From the NCBI GenBank assembly GCA_019321725.1, contig CM033117.1:1-64000 (forward strand): 64,000 nucleotides of DNA, written 5' to 3'. Below the pieces are notes generated by a model, which made no database searches, had not been told where the DNA came from, and saw only the letters and a program-made list of their open reading frames with translations. The number at the start of each line of letters is the position of its first letter. The first letter of the stretch is position 1. The translations under genes and the position numbers were made by a program. Positions 42,877 through 55,110 of this stretch are shown here, in pieces. The stretch is from Paulownia fortunei. Lineage: Eukaryota > Streptophyta > Magnoliopsida > Lamiales > Paulowniaceae.

Positions 42877-43542
42877 ATGCCAAGATTCCACTGCCTCCCA
42901 AAAATCAAGAAGCTATTTCGCATTATAGAAATTTTCCTGATACTCGTTTTCCTCACGTCGGCCTCCATTCGCCTGCCGTTCGCCATCAAAATCACCGGCG
43001 AATATTTCCGGCAACTCATAAGCGTCGTCGTTAGCCCTCTCTTTATTTTTCTGCTCGGCAATGTCATAGTCCTCAGTCTCTTCCTCAAGTCTCGCCATCT
43101 CTTTCCACAAGATGAACATTCTCAAATTTCCATCGAAACCCATTTGGAAATCTGCCAAGAATTCATTACAAACAGAGATGACTGTACGCACTTCACCCTT
43201 GAAAGTTTCCTTCAACCGGAGGAAGTTGTGTTCCAAGACAAGCAAACTATTTTCGAAGTGACAAAAGTTAAAGCTCTTAAGAGGAGTCAGTCGGAGAATT
43301 TGAGAAGAGGGAAGGGTCTAGAAGAGGATAATTGTAGTAGTTGTGGGAAGCAACTCCAACGATCGGAGACCGAGAAGCTGCGGAGAGTGGCTGATGGCGG
43401 CGAGGTGGCGTTGGAGGCCGTAGAGATGGTGGACGAACTGAGTAATGAGGAGTTTCAGAGTGCGATTGAGGCTTTCATTGCTAAGCAAATTAAGTTTCAT
43501 CAACAAGAAAAACTGGCTATTGTGCTTCATGGCCGTACCTGA
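42877..43542 (+). CDS. DUF4408/DUF761 membrane protein with altered start
   Basis: A single-exon frame of 221 residues from the first in-frame ATG. It has two hydrophobic segments (about 18-35 and 46-68) separated by RLPFAIKITGEYFRQL, the hallmark of the DUF4408 domain. The C-terminus (ELSNEEFQSAIEAFIAKQIKF) is the DUF761 tail common in cotton-fibre-expressed-type proteins. The middle is hydrophilic and variable. The function of the family is unknown to me. Upstream in the same frame, 42829-42876 reads ATA followed by DAFDFDDIKADNSNA, and homologues usually begin MDxFDFDxxKAxxxNAM. Their start codon is therefore ATA here, and an in-frame TAG at 42805-42807 rules out a farther start. The protein may begin at 42877, lacking 16 residues, or use AUA. 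Confidence 0.85.
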   Translation: MPRFHCLPKIKKLFRIIEIFLILVFLTSASIRLPFAIKITGEYFRQLISVVVSPLFIFLLGNVIVLSLFLKSRHLFPQDEHSQISIETHLEICQEFITNRDDCTHFTLESFLQPEEVVFQDKQTIFEVTKVKALKRSQSENLRRGKGLEEDNCSSCGKQLQRSETEKLRRVADGGEVALEAVEMVDELSNEEFQSAIEAFIAKQIKFHQQEKLAIVLHGRT

Positions 43543-44964
43543 ATGTATGGGCAATCAACAGAAGGAAAAAAAGAAAAAGAAAAAGAAAAAAGAAACTACT
43601 ACTATTGTAGATTTATGTACATTAATGGATTTTCACGATATTATTGTGAAATGAAGTGATATTGATCAATTAAGTCACAAGTTAATTTTGAAGTTCAATA
43701 ATTATTTTTCTGTATTTTTTTTTCATGTGGTTTTCCTATAATGCATTAAGTATCGTTGTAAGGACTCCTCTTAAATTAAATAACTAAAACTTTGGTGAGA
43801 ATGGTTAAAATAAATAAAAATAAAATAACCTTACAAAGTTATAATCCTTGCTATGAGTTAATAAGGACGAGTGCAAAAAAAAAATCCATATAAAGTTTCA
43901 ACCTGTCGGATAACAAGCTCACTAATACTTGAAAAGACTAAGTACAGTAACTCACTAAGACCTTTTTATCCAAAATTTTATGACAAAGTTTTTTAATTTT
44001 TTTTGTCATTCATTTACTTATTATTTAAACGAAATTGTTATTAATATTTTTTTATTGAGTTTGTTTGAATAATATTAATTATAATAAATTTTAAATTTTT
44101 TAATATTCACTTTAAATTGTGAATTTTAAATTTAATTAATATTAAAATTATTTAAATTTTTTAGTTTTAAATTCTTTTTTTAAATTTGTATCTTTTTACT
44201 AGTTTCATAATGTTGTATAAGATTCATCCTGAGTTTCATAATTATCAAATGATTGCTTAGATAACCGTCACATCAATTTTAACTATTTCAACTGTAATTT
44301 GCCAAAGTAAGTCATTCATGAACCCGAGAACACTCATGCAACGAGAAGAAAAATTACTGCTCGCACTTTATATTCTATTTCCTTTGACTTGTTTGGAGTT
44401 ATTTTTGATATTTTGAAGATATTTTATGAGAATATATTTTGAATAATAAAATTGAAGATTGAGTGGAGAGTGAGAATGTATATGCATGTTTTATTGTAAA
44501 AAAAATGATGATATATTTGAGAATAAATATCAATAGTAAATAACTTGTTAGTGTTGTTTGTTATAATTAATAAAAGATATTTTTAATTATAAATATTTTA
44601 TTAATATTATTTTGGATAGTTAGTGCAATATAGTAATATATATAATTATTTAATTTAAAAAATAATTAATAAGTATTTTAAGAGAATAAAAACATATTTT
44701 CTAAAATGGCCTCAAACATATTTTCCATTGATGTATTTTGGGATTTGGAGAAATTTTTTTGTTGGACAAAAAAAAATGACAAAGGTCAAAAAAAGCTGAA
44801 AGTGGTAGAAAATGCACTGACTTACGACTGAGCTTTTAATTAGAAAAATCACCTCATGAACTTTGAGCCAAAGTAACTTTTAACTTTGGAAAAATAGGAG
44901 ATTAGATTCTTCATGAAGCTCAACTTTCTTGCCTTTTTTTTTTTTTTCTGCAGTACTTTTCCAA

Positions 44965-45006
44965 CCCCCCCCCCCCCCCCCCAAAAAAAAAAAAAAAAAA
45001 AAAAAA
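44965..45006. repeat. C18-A24 homopolymer junction
   Basis: Eighteen C residues pass directly into about 24 A residues, followed by A-rich sequence with scattered G and then a short CA run (about 45065-45081). A T run lies about 30 bases upstream of the C run. Confidence 0.9.
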
Positions 45007-46173
45007 GAAAAAAAGAAAAAAGAAAAAAGAAAACAGATTAAATAAATAAATAAAAATAAGATAAAACACACACACACACACAACCCTTTTTATTTGGGAA
45101 GCATAATCATTACTGATTCCACCCACTACTACCAGTTAGGACTTTGGAATTAATTTAGCTTATAATATAATACTAAGAAATTAAAGGATTGATACAGTGA
45201 GAAACATGCATGGCAGACCCTGGCCCAGGAAGAAAAAAGACTAAAAATTGCTACATTTCAAACACAGTGCCTTCTATTAATTGCTTGTGCCTCCTTCTTC
45301 TTTTTGTTTCTGTATATGTATGTAGTATATATCTATGTTATGCGCTTTAATTAGAAGAAAGAAATGTACTTAATAAAGAGGCCAAGACGACCATTAAGAT
45401 TGAGTAACCGCTTACAACAAAAAGCTTCCGAACCATCCATAATTAGTTTTGCAATAAAAACCCTTTTCTTTGTGGCTTTTTTTGGGGTGATGAGACCACA
45501 AAGGCGTATATATTCCCTCAAGTCAGCAGTCAGTGTTTCATTATAATTTTGAGAAAAAAAAAATGGAAATAAAAAGTCAAAAAAGAAAAAGGAAAAGGGA
45601 AGGTGCAAGTACTCTAAGCCTAGATTGTTAATAGAATTATACTTTGGAAGCACTTGGGCAATAAGTTGTCAACTATTACATTAGTTTACAGTTTATAAGG
45701 CAATTGCTCAGATTGGCAGTTTATATTCTGATTATCAGTTTTATACCATACAACATATAAGGATTATGAAATATAATTGGTAGGGTAGATAGCCACCAAT
45801 TTCTTTCTTGACAAAGATGAAGATGAAGCCCAGTTTTAAGTTTTTGTTAAGCCTTTCTTGGTAAACACCAATTTCCCAAGGATTTTGACTAGCACAAAAT
45901 TAGAGAGCAAATAGAATTTGAATAGATGCCTAGCTAGGTTGGTGATGTGAGCTTCATCTTCTTTCTGATCTTTTACTTGAGATCCTTGCAATGTTCATCA
46001 ATCCCAAGTTCAAGAGACACACACACGTCCCTCTCAAATTTCTCTGTCGTCAGGAATTTCAAACCTGACTAGATGACCATGCCAAAAAGTAAGGGTTCAT
46101 TCTGTTCTAAGTATTGAACTTCTTCTTCCGTTGCTTTTTTCCCACTGAGGTGCTCCAACTACTTCTTTACATG

Positions 46174-46197
<24 letters not shown>
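46174..46197. repeat. (TA)n microsatellite
   Basis: A TA run of about 24 bases passing into TATG repeats. Confidence 0.9.
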
Positions 46198-46209
<12 letters not shown>

Positions 46210-46239
46210 GTTCTAAAAATGCAGTGTGATCATCCGTGG

Positions 46240-46946
46240 AATTAAAAATCAGCCTCAATAGAGTTTTCTATATCTTCATTGACAAAAAATTATCCACACT
46301 GGTGAAAGCTACTTCATCCAACTCTTATGCCTCATCTTCCAAAAGGATTCCGAGTTAGATCCCCCATCTAAACTCCTTGCCAGTACTGGTCCCAGACCAG
46401 CGAACCTCCTCGATGAAAAAAACGTGGTACCCATGAAAGCCACAGTCCGATTGCTGTTCTGACACCAATTTGTAACGTATCTGGCAGCTAACAATTCTCT
46501 GTATCTTGCTGAACACTGCAGAATTTTCTGCACTATGTTTAATTCTTCGGAAATTTGCAGCAATCTGACTGCAGATTCACACCAAAACACACACAGGACA
46601 AGAAGAAAAATAGTCTGCAAATAATGGTTAGAAGAGGAACTTCATTTCTGTGCTCTCTTTTACAGAAAACTCTCCCTACAGATAATTTTTTATAAGGCCA
46701 TTAATCCAAATCCCACGCAAACAAATACTTCTGTTCCTAACCTATGGTAGCTACATAAATTCAAATCCTACTCAACTACTTGTATCAAAAAGAGAGCCTA
46801 AACAAATTAGGAGAGTAAAAAACCTACTGAATCCTAATCTAATTAGGAATTCATTTGAGTAATGATGATTCATAACATAAACATATAAAACATATTGACA
46901 AGTTCCACTTCCATGTGTTGTATGCATCAACTGAACTCCCAACACA
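46240..46946 (-). mobile_element. Copia-type LTR with primer-binding site and short internal remnant
   Basis: On the minus strand, 46944 or 46946 down to 46471 reads as one LTR: it starts TGTTGGGAGTTCAG and ends CAGATACGTTACA, about 475 bases. Immediately inside, AATTGGTGTCAGAACAG resembles the initiator-Met tRNA primer-binding site of copia elements (usually TGGTATCAGAGC). A promoter-like TTATAAAA and a leader rich in TCTT and GTGTGT follow the expected U3-R-U5 order. Only about 230 bases of possible internal sequence remain at 46240-46470; its limit is not defined. No gag-pol frame or second LTR is seen. Confidence 0.7.
46455..46469 (-). other. Retrotransposon primer-binding site (Met-tRNA type, diverged)
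   Basis: The minus strand reads ATTGGTGTCAGAACA directly after the LTR end GTTACA. It differs from the copia consensus TGGTATCAGAGC at two or three positions. Confidence 0.6.
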
Positions 46947-47383
46947 TATATGGTTGCCCAGCAGATCAAAATGTAACCACTTGTATTATTCCACGTGTAA
47001 GCTAAACAACTTAGCCACCTGTATTGGGACCAACCCTATGTTGCTTCTCAATTGGATGATAGATATGGAGAAGAAAACCATTTTTGCAGCCTGGAAGTTG
47101 CCTAATTAGAGGACAACTGCAACCTATTGCATGCTGCTCGTTAAACAATTCATGACAAGTTTCCTGGAATATGATGCAATATTCCTCCGCATACAATATC
47201 TGGTTAAATTGTTTAATTCGTGAAAAAAGTTATAAAAAAAGATTGGGAGATCCATGTTTAAAAGTACGTGTTTGGGTGATTCTGGTTTTTAGTTTAGTTG
47301 ATTATCAGGTGCCTATAAATGAAAATTTTAGGGGAGAGTTCTTTCTTGGGTAACTAATTATGGTAATTGTTTGACCATCAGTT

Positions 47384-47419
<36 letters not shown>

Positions 47420-48242
47420 TATATGCGAGAATCTGAATGCAATATAAATATTATCTTACTCTGGTGGAGTATGAAAATAAAATTCTCCTTAACATGGATC
47501 CTAAATAAACTAGGGGTCCAAATTAAACCGGACCAATGCATCAACACATTTCTTGATGGACCCATTTTACCTGTGAGTCCCCCAATGTGAAGGTGAAATT
47601 CTATGTTGTGGAGTCGATCGGGTATATGGGCCTGTGGAATCGGGTGTGGGTTTAATTCGGATTTTCTGAAGTTCCTAAAAGAGGAATCTTCTTTTCCTTT
47701 TTAAATTCAGTCTTTAGCAACGAAGTATCAGTTTTTCTCTCTCACAAGAAATGCCAATACTGGGCTCATGATCAGAATGTAAAATCTTAAAAAGACTGGA
47801 AAATGTAACTCGAGCAACATAAAAAGGAAAATACAAAAAATAGATAATATATATGTGTGTATATATATATATTGTTTCGTGTGTTGTTATAGATATCAAT
47901 TTTAAATATAGTTCATTTTGTGTTTGATTCGAAAAGTTTTACTAGATTCTTTGCTATGGATAACAAATATGGAATTGATAGTTTCAATTCCTATAAATAT
48001 TAGTCGAGAATCAAGTTCCCTGAATCAGCAATTCACCACCAAAATAATAATAAAAAGATTAAATTTCAATACGCTCAAAATAATTTACATGAGTTTATTT
48101 TTTTTTTTCAAGTGATAAAACGACCAAGGTTCTTACTAAGACTAACATGCCATCACTACTACTACTACTGTCCCCATCTTTTCCCTTCCCTGGATGTAGT
48201 TAAATTGCCCGACTAACCACTTTAATTTGCTCCATCTTCTTC
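46947..48242. other. Intergenic between the copia LTR and SABATH gene 1
   Basis: AT-rich spacer with a TA run at 47387-47417 and a shorter one near 47848-47872. The right end is the 3' flank of the minus-strand methyltransferase. No gene is supported. Confidence 0.55.
47387..47417. repeat. (AT)n microsatellite
   Basis: A TA run of about 31 bases. Confidence 0.9.
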
Positions 48243-50473
48243 TCATAGTTTGGTAAGAACAAGAACAGTGGTGATGGACTTAATATCAGCTTTGGCCAAT
48301 TCTTGATCGACCAATCTCCCGTAATGGTCGAACAACTTGTCCAAGATTGCCTTTCCAAAATGGTGTGCTATCATTGATTCTTGAATGGACCTCACGGTCT
48401 TGGCCACTGCCATTCCATAGCTTGGATAATTCCCAGCATCCTTCTCCATTTCAAACATCTCAACGAGCTCAACTTTGAAAGAACCCTCCTTTCTTACTTC
48501 ATCTTCCAACTCTTCTTTTGATGGTGCATAAAAGTGGACGTCATAAGAATCTAATTTTTCCTCCTCAACTTCACCCTAGGAATGGTTAAAAGAAGAACAA
48601 AAACCCATTATTATTGCTTCTAAACAATGCATATTCAGGTACATTTGGACAAGCACATGCCACATTGATGTACGCTATATGTACTATTACTATGTTGGGG
48701 GAGATAAAAAGTGCGGTCCCATTACTTCATAATGGGTGTTTGCCTAAATACATTGTGTATATCGATATAACGTCATTTGATATATTTTTCTTATCGATAA
48801 AAAGTAGAAGGATTATAATGATGTCGATAGAGAAAAAAGATGTGGACACACAATTATTTTGAATCCCACATTGTATTCTATATCTAATAACATGATGTTA
48901 ATTGTCATTTATTTCATCTTAAATTGGGTAAACAAGAAGGCATAGTTACCTTTATTTTATGTTCACATAACGATTGATCTTAGAGTTGTGACTGCTATAA
49001 TTGGAGTTATAGAGCAGTTGGGTTTCTTTGTTTATACCTGAGCAACGAGGGTGGCTAAAGATTGGTAGAGAATTTCCCAGAAGAATGAATTGCCCCTGTC
49101 GACATGGTGCGGACTGCTCCTTCCCAACATTATCAGCACCATTCGCCCTCCCCTGATAAGTTCCTTCGACCGTGACTTTAGGAACAATGACAAGTCCTCT
49201 TGGAACTGTTTAAAGTATGCTTCGGATACCTGTGGCGGGCTCTTCTCAGATATGTATATGCTCTTTTTGTTTATTGACGAACCCTGTTCATCATAAATAC
49301 CTGGAGGAACCTGCAAAATTTGATGATTGATCCCATTTTTGAGCTCGAATTCACACAAATACAACGTTTAATTATGTAGAAACACATCACTGCCAAGTCA
49401 TGGAGTGGTGATTTCGTTGCGACAATTCCAGGAAGAAAACTTCAGTTTTCCTGTTATTCTAATTGTGCCAATTCCAGGAAGAGAGCTTCAGTTTTCCTGT
49501 TCTAAACAGTGTATAAATTAAGTGCCTAACGATTTGGAAAATAAATTCATTTATTGATATCTTTCCACTGATATATGGGCTCAAATGCCCATAAAGGGGA
49601 AAAAAGAAAAAAATGCATATTTTTCCTTTTTTGAAAGAACATTTTTCTATTCTGGAAACACTCCAATAGGCATATCTTAGAAGTGATCTCCATTCTCCAT
49701 GATCTATTCTTATCCTTTCAATCTTTAGGTATAAAGTTTATGATTCACTTCTATGTAAATTAATGTGAACACATAAAATGTTGACGTAACAAGATAATTA
49801 GAAAGAGAACTGACCCTGGATAGCCAATGCAAACTGTTGGAGGAATAAATGAAGTGCAAGCAATCGTCAGGAAACAGTCTGCCATAGAATGTGCCAGGGT
49901 AACCAGCTATATAAATAGGCGGATCGCCATGATTTCTTCCTTTCTTCAGCTCCCTATACAAATCGGGCAAGGCTTGAAAAATTGTGTTGAAATCATTTGT
50001 TGGAAGATCATTCAGATAAACCCGGAATTCCGGTGCTGGTTGCGTGATATTTCGACTGGCCTTTTCCACAGCATCCACAAGTTCTTTAATGTTTGATAGT
50101 GTGTTAGGCCCACATGAACAGCCCAGGTCAGCCATGCCTAAGCTCTTTGGCCTTGTTGCTAAAAACATTTCTTCCATGGTCTCTACGGTTATGTGTTTTA
50201 CCTTATCAGCAGCCCTTTTCTGTCAGGAAATAATAACAAAAAGGTTTTAGCAGAGGTATGTATATATGCTGCAGAGGAATTAATCCCAGTATCCATTGTT
50301 ATATATCACTCCTTAATTATTAATTTAGAACCCACAAAAGAACAGAAGAAGGAGAGGAACAGAAAAAGGAGAGGATCAGGACAGAGATCGAGAGAGACCT
50401 GAAGTGACGAATTCTTGGAATAGCTGGTATCTCCAAGCCCTCCCTTCATGTGGAAAACTTTCTCAATATCCAT
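48243..50473 (-). CDS. SABATH carboxyl methyltransferase 1 (diverged substrate pocket)
   Basis: SABATH enzymes transfer a methyl group from S-adenosylmethionine to small carboxylic acids or xanthine nitrogens. Four minus-strand exons (50473-50399, 50219-49815, 49310-49038, 48575-48243) join into 361 residues, the usual family length. The N-terminus is [25 protein letters not shown]-binding motif I is [13 protein letters not shown] (about 54-66); [13 protein letters not shown] and [11 protein letters not shown] follow. The pocket motif reads NSLHWLS (His156, Trp157), where salicylate methyltransferases have SLMWLS. The second clamp Met of SAMT, in CMRAVAEP, is Val here (TVRSIQES). It is therefore unlikely to be a salicylate enzyme; jasmonate-type enzymes share SLHWLS, but the real substrate is open. 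Introns fall at positions matching the neighbouring paralogue. A weak TATA-like TTTAAAAAG lies near 50529-50537. Confidence 0.93.
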
Positions 50474-51805
50474 GGTGATTGAAAGTGTTTGGTGAGTTTC
50501 CAATGAGAAAGCACGAGTCTGTTGTCTCTTTTTAAAGGCCAAGTTTTGTGGACAAGACCACTTTTTTTGTAATGCACATTTGTAGGTCAAACTAAATTTT
50601 TTTAGTAGGTGTACAGTATTATATAAGTTAATACTTTGATACAACTGGAAATATGTGTAATTCGTTTGGTATAATATTTGTGATTGATATGATTTGATTT
50701 TATAGTAATTTTATTTTCTTTTATTATTTTATTTGATTTGATTTTATAGGAATAAGTACTCAATCTAACTTTTAAATAATTAAAATTTTAAATCGCATAG
50801 TGTACATTTTCAAAAGTTCTGTTATTCCTTAAAGATTATTGTAATTTCAATCTCTTTTGTTTCATTATAATCTTTTGATATCTTACATGGAAGTATACTA
50901 CTGGAGAAATTTCATATATATGTTATCACTATGATAGGAGAATTAACTAAATGAAATTTAATATGCAAAAGTGAAAGGAGAATTAGAAGTGAATAGATTA
51001 AAATGGTGTAATCGTAAGAAGTTTAAAAGAAAAATTAAATGGACTTTGTCCTACCAATTTAAAATTTATAGCGAAACTCATGTTTCATTTAAAACAAGTA
51101 TGAAAATCCAATTAAATTATCAATTTGACATTTATAAAAAAATTCGAGTGCGAAAATTATTTTACTTTTAAAAGTTAGTGTTTACACTGCACAAAAAAAT
51201 TAGTGCTAATGACAAAAATATCCACATGGTTGCTAATAAAAAAAATGAAAAAAAAAGTGATTTTCTTCATATATTATTTTGTACTATATATGTATATTTG
51301 TTGTGTTTAATTTAATTTAATTTTATTATGTATCGTTGTTGGAGGAATGATGAAGAGAAAAAGATGTAGATAAGATAAATAGGTAAGCAAAGCAGAAGGA
51401 CAAGATTAGATTTTATATATTTTAAAATTAATAAAGAGAAATTATGAATTGTATAATCATAAGCTTACTTGAAGTTTTTTGATTAACTAAATGTGACACT
51501 TTTATGATTTATTTTTCAAATTTTATCTTGATAAACTATGAAGATTACATAAATTGAGAAAATTAAATATCATTGAAATAATTGAAAAACTATATATATC
51601 AATACTTAGCTTGCGAAATTACTCGATTTAATCATATATAATGCATTGAAAGAATTGCCCATATATCAATATAAATCTAAGAAATGTACTAAGAATAATT
51701 GGTAGTTACACTTTTTATGATTCTTACTTCCTTTTATTTTGACCTTTTACTTATTTATCTTTTTCAGTAGTTAACTTATGTGTATATTTAGTATTAACTC
51801 AGTAC

Positions 51806-52050
51806 ATGCTAACTCTTTTGATATCTTTTTGATTTTATATTATTTGAACGGTACATGAATAAATATTGTATTCTATCAATATCTGCTAACTTTTTTTGAA
51901 ATCTTTTTGGTTCTGTATTTATTTATTTGAATGGTGTATACGTGATAATAAACAATGAATAATATCATTATCATAATTCAATGTCTGCTAACTCTGTTCA
52001 AATCTTTTTTTTATTTTGTATTTATTTAAATAGTATGTGACCATTATGTT
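51806..52050. repeat. Three-unit imperfect tandem repeat
   Basis: Units start near 51806, 51881 and 51981. Each reads AT(G/C)(T)CTGCTAACT, then a T-rich stretch with AATCTTTTT or ATATCTTTTT, TTGTATTTATTT or similar, and TTGAA(T/C)GGT-like text. The period is about 75-100 bases. Confidence 0.75.
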
Positions 52051-53489
52051 ATATCCATTGTTTGAAAAATTGAACTTACAAAGTTCTATATCATTCATTA
52101 TTAGAAATATTTTCATTACAGAATGACTATATATTGGCTATTAACTCGGGGATTTTATTTACAATTAAATTTATTTTAACAATAAATATTTTAGGGAATA
52201 AATTTATCTTAGCGTACATTTATTGACAAATTTAGTTAAGTTCATGTTTTGTGATTAAATGAATAACTTAATTGTTGATTGCCAGTGATGATACCTAATT
52301 GATATTGTATAAAGTTTAGAGGAAAGAAAGATTGTTAGTCCTATGACATGGCGATTCTTGTGTGTAATTGATTATTGTTATGAATAATGACTTTTCATTG
52401 AGCACATTGTGTTGAAGTCTTGTGAATTGTATGCTACTTGGTGTTGGATTTTGCTTCCAATGAGTTGTATTGATCATTTTATAGTGTTTCAAAACTTGCA
52501 TGATTGCTCTTTGATGCTAAATTCTAGATAACTACAAACTTAAAAATGATTTAGGCTATCTTTGACTCGTTTGGGCCTTTCAAGCCTAGCATGAATATAC
52601 TTTTATTCACTAGTTACTCTTTTCAAAAAATGGCATGTGCAATGCATATGAATGACCACAATTCGACTTTATTTCTTGAAACTCACTATACCTATCTTTT
52701 ACAATCCAAAAAATCAATGATTGTCCCTAAGATAGCTTAAGGTGTGACATTTTGTGCACAATCTTATTAAGGGGTCGTATGGAGATATGTTGAGGGCATG
52801 GATGAACGTATTTAGGAGTATGAGTATGAAAAATATGCAAGAAATACATCACAACTCATATCGATGAAAAGAAACAAGTTTGAGGGTTGTGAAAGGAAAG
52901 AAACAAGAAATGAAACTTTGGAGTTCATGAACAAAAAAAATACGAAGAAAAAAAAATATTGTTGAAAAAAAAAACGAAAATAAAAGAAATGCATGAATCC
53001 CAAAAGAAAAAAAAAAGAAAGAGAAAAGAAAAGAGGAGAGTGAGATTCTATATGCAACGTTTTATGCTCTTTTACGTTATTTATCCGTACTTTTCTTTGT
53101 AAGTCAATACCTAGGTCTTATGTTACAAGCTTATTGAAGTCCTTTTGATTCAAATTTGCAAGTGTTTATATTAACGAAAAAATAATATGAAAAGCAAGCC
53201 TATCAAACACCTAGAACTTCTTTGCTTAAATCATGAGAATCATTGGTTGTAAAATTCATACCTAAAATGCATACATGGAATTTGAGCTTGACATTTCACA
53301 TACACATGTTTTGAATTCATGACTAGATTGATGAATCACAAATTTTGTAGTATCATTTGACTAGCTTTGTGACTAACTTTTAGATTCATGTGCAATAAAG
53401 ATTGATGAGACATTTGAATTGATTGGTCAAATTTAGTAATTCATTATCAAAGTATGAGTTTATGATTGTTTGATTTTGAGTTTTCCTCG

Positions 53490-53514
53490 AGAACGAGTAA
53501 AATATAAAGTTTGG
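53490..53514 (+). other. Polypurine tract of the retroelement
   Basis: GAACGAGTAAAATATAAAGT followed by TTGGGGG precedes the LTR start. In plants, an AGTTTGGGGG motif just after a CTCGAGGACGAG-like stretch typically marks the 3' internal end of an LTR retroelement. Confidence 0.55.
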
Positions 53515-55110
53515 GGGTATATGCAAACTATAAGTACACGGTGTCAAGTTTTAATACAATGACGAGTTGAGTATCATATCCCCATAAATTATAATAAAAA
53601 ATTGTATTAAGTACCGTAGTTCAAATAGTCTTATATTTATTTAAAAAATCGAATGATGATTGGAAAATAAAGTAAATTAAGATAAAATACAAAGACAATA
53701 GTGGAGTTTTTAGAAACAATATAACAAACACCTTATAAGTAAGATATTTTAGAGGAATGATTCACCTAATTATCACACATGTTCTTCTTTTCAAAATATA
53801 CCAATTCAAATTAACAACACATGTAAGTTAAGAATTCTTAAGTTCATCAATTCCTTCTCTCGAGTGTCGAATTGACTATGAGTTCTAATATGAATTTCGA
53901 TATCTCTATAAAAATTTAAGAGTAAAACTTTACAAAAGTTCAATGAATTCTTCTTCAAAACTTCAAAGGATTCATAAGCTTCTCAACTCTATAATTCATA
54001 GGTTATGTTATCTCTATGATCATGTATAATCTTTCCTCTTTCGAGTATCAAATTTCATACATCAAACAATCTCAATTAGTGGCCAATTAATGAGGATAAA
54101 ATATTAAACAAGATAACACAAACAAGATGAATAACTTGAATTAATATTATTTGAAATTCAAAACATATGATCAAATAAGGTTACATCATCCTTTAGAAAA
54201 AAAAAGTTTAGTTCACCATGGATGAATATAACTCAAGAAATAAATAAGAAAGAATATGAAAACTATTCACCAATTTGTGAAGTGGGAGGAATGGTTGAAA
54301 CTCTCATTGTTTCCAAGAATGACTGCCTTGGTTCCAGAAAAATGAATAGATCTTGTGTCCAGTACTCAATGGCCTATTTGGTTCCAAGAACCAATCCCTC
54401 TCTTCCTTTTGGTTGATGTTGATTTTCCCCTTTTAAACTTTTTCCCAAGAGTTTTTCAAAAGAAATCCTGAAATCCTTCCCCTTTTCTTGATTTTTTCTC
54501 CTTTTTCTTTTCACCAATTTAGTGTATCCATTAAAGCATCACACCGGTAATGATTTATAGGTGTATCTAATGTGTATATCTTATAAAAATACAAAATTCA
54601 TGATCCATTGTCACTTGTCGCCAAAAAAATGCATCAACGTCTTTTTTGTTGGAAGAGCAGCATCTAGGCGTAGAATAGCAGTGTCTAGGCGCTGTGTATT
54701 TTGTCCTGGCAGCCTCAGATGGCGCCTAGACGCTCTGTTTTGGCGCTTAGGTGCTGTGCATTCTATTCTGGCAACCTTCATTTCAGCACTTTGATACAGT
54801 TTAGCCCATTGCAATTGGGTTTTGACCTCGTAAATATGTGTCTTGGCTTTTCATGGACATTTGAATCAACTAAATATGATATTTTTGGAGAGAGTTATGC
54901 CTAAAATACCAAAATATATCATATCAAAAAAGTTCAGTCCAGTATTGACTAGAACTCGATTTTTCTCATTAAAATCGAAAGAATTAAATTTTATGATAAA
55001 TATAAAAATTGTAAATCTATTTCTTAGATTTTTATTGAATTAAGAATCAAATTGATATAAAACTGAGATTGAAAATTATGTTTAAAATACCAAACTTAAA
55101 TCTTGAAGGT
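53515..55110 (+). mobile_element. 3' LTR of a degenerate retroelement, second copy of the intronic LTR family
   Basis: It starts TATATGCAAACTATAAGTAC right after the polypurine tract. It shares ordered blocks with 16964-18490: ATTAAGTACC, CAATTAGTGGCC, a GCGCCTAGACGCT cluster at about 54660-54755, TGTCTTGGCTTTTC, TTGAATCAACTAAATATGA and GATTTTTCTCATTAAAATC. The right end is approximate. No 5' LTR or coding region was found, so this is a 5'-truncated copy. Confidence 0.7.

Larger units (their letters stand above)
43543..46240. other. Intergenic, right of the DUF4408 gene
   Basis: AT-rich spacer. A purine-rich (AAAAAG)n stretch lies just after the stop (about 43564-43590) and a homopolymer junction at 44965-45006. 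A TA run lies at 46174-46197, followed by TATG repeats. No gene is supported. Confidence 0.6.
50474..53514. other. Intergenic left half between the SABATH genes, with retroelement internal remnant
   Basis: The left end is the SABATH 1 promoter. An imperfect three-unit tandem repeat lies at 51806-52050. From about 52500 the sequence looks like the non-coding 3' internal part of the retroelement whose LTR follows: a purine-rich stretch at about 52900-53040 and TTTTCCTCGAGAACGAG near 53480, then the polypurine tract. No coding frame survives. Confidence 0.5.

Noticed and set aside
46309..46620. 103-codon minus-strand frame as a host gene
   Set aside because: It starts inside the copia-type LTR and crosses the primer-binding site, so it is retroelement sequence rather than a gene.
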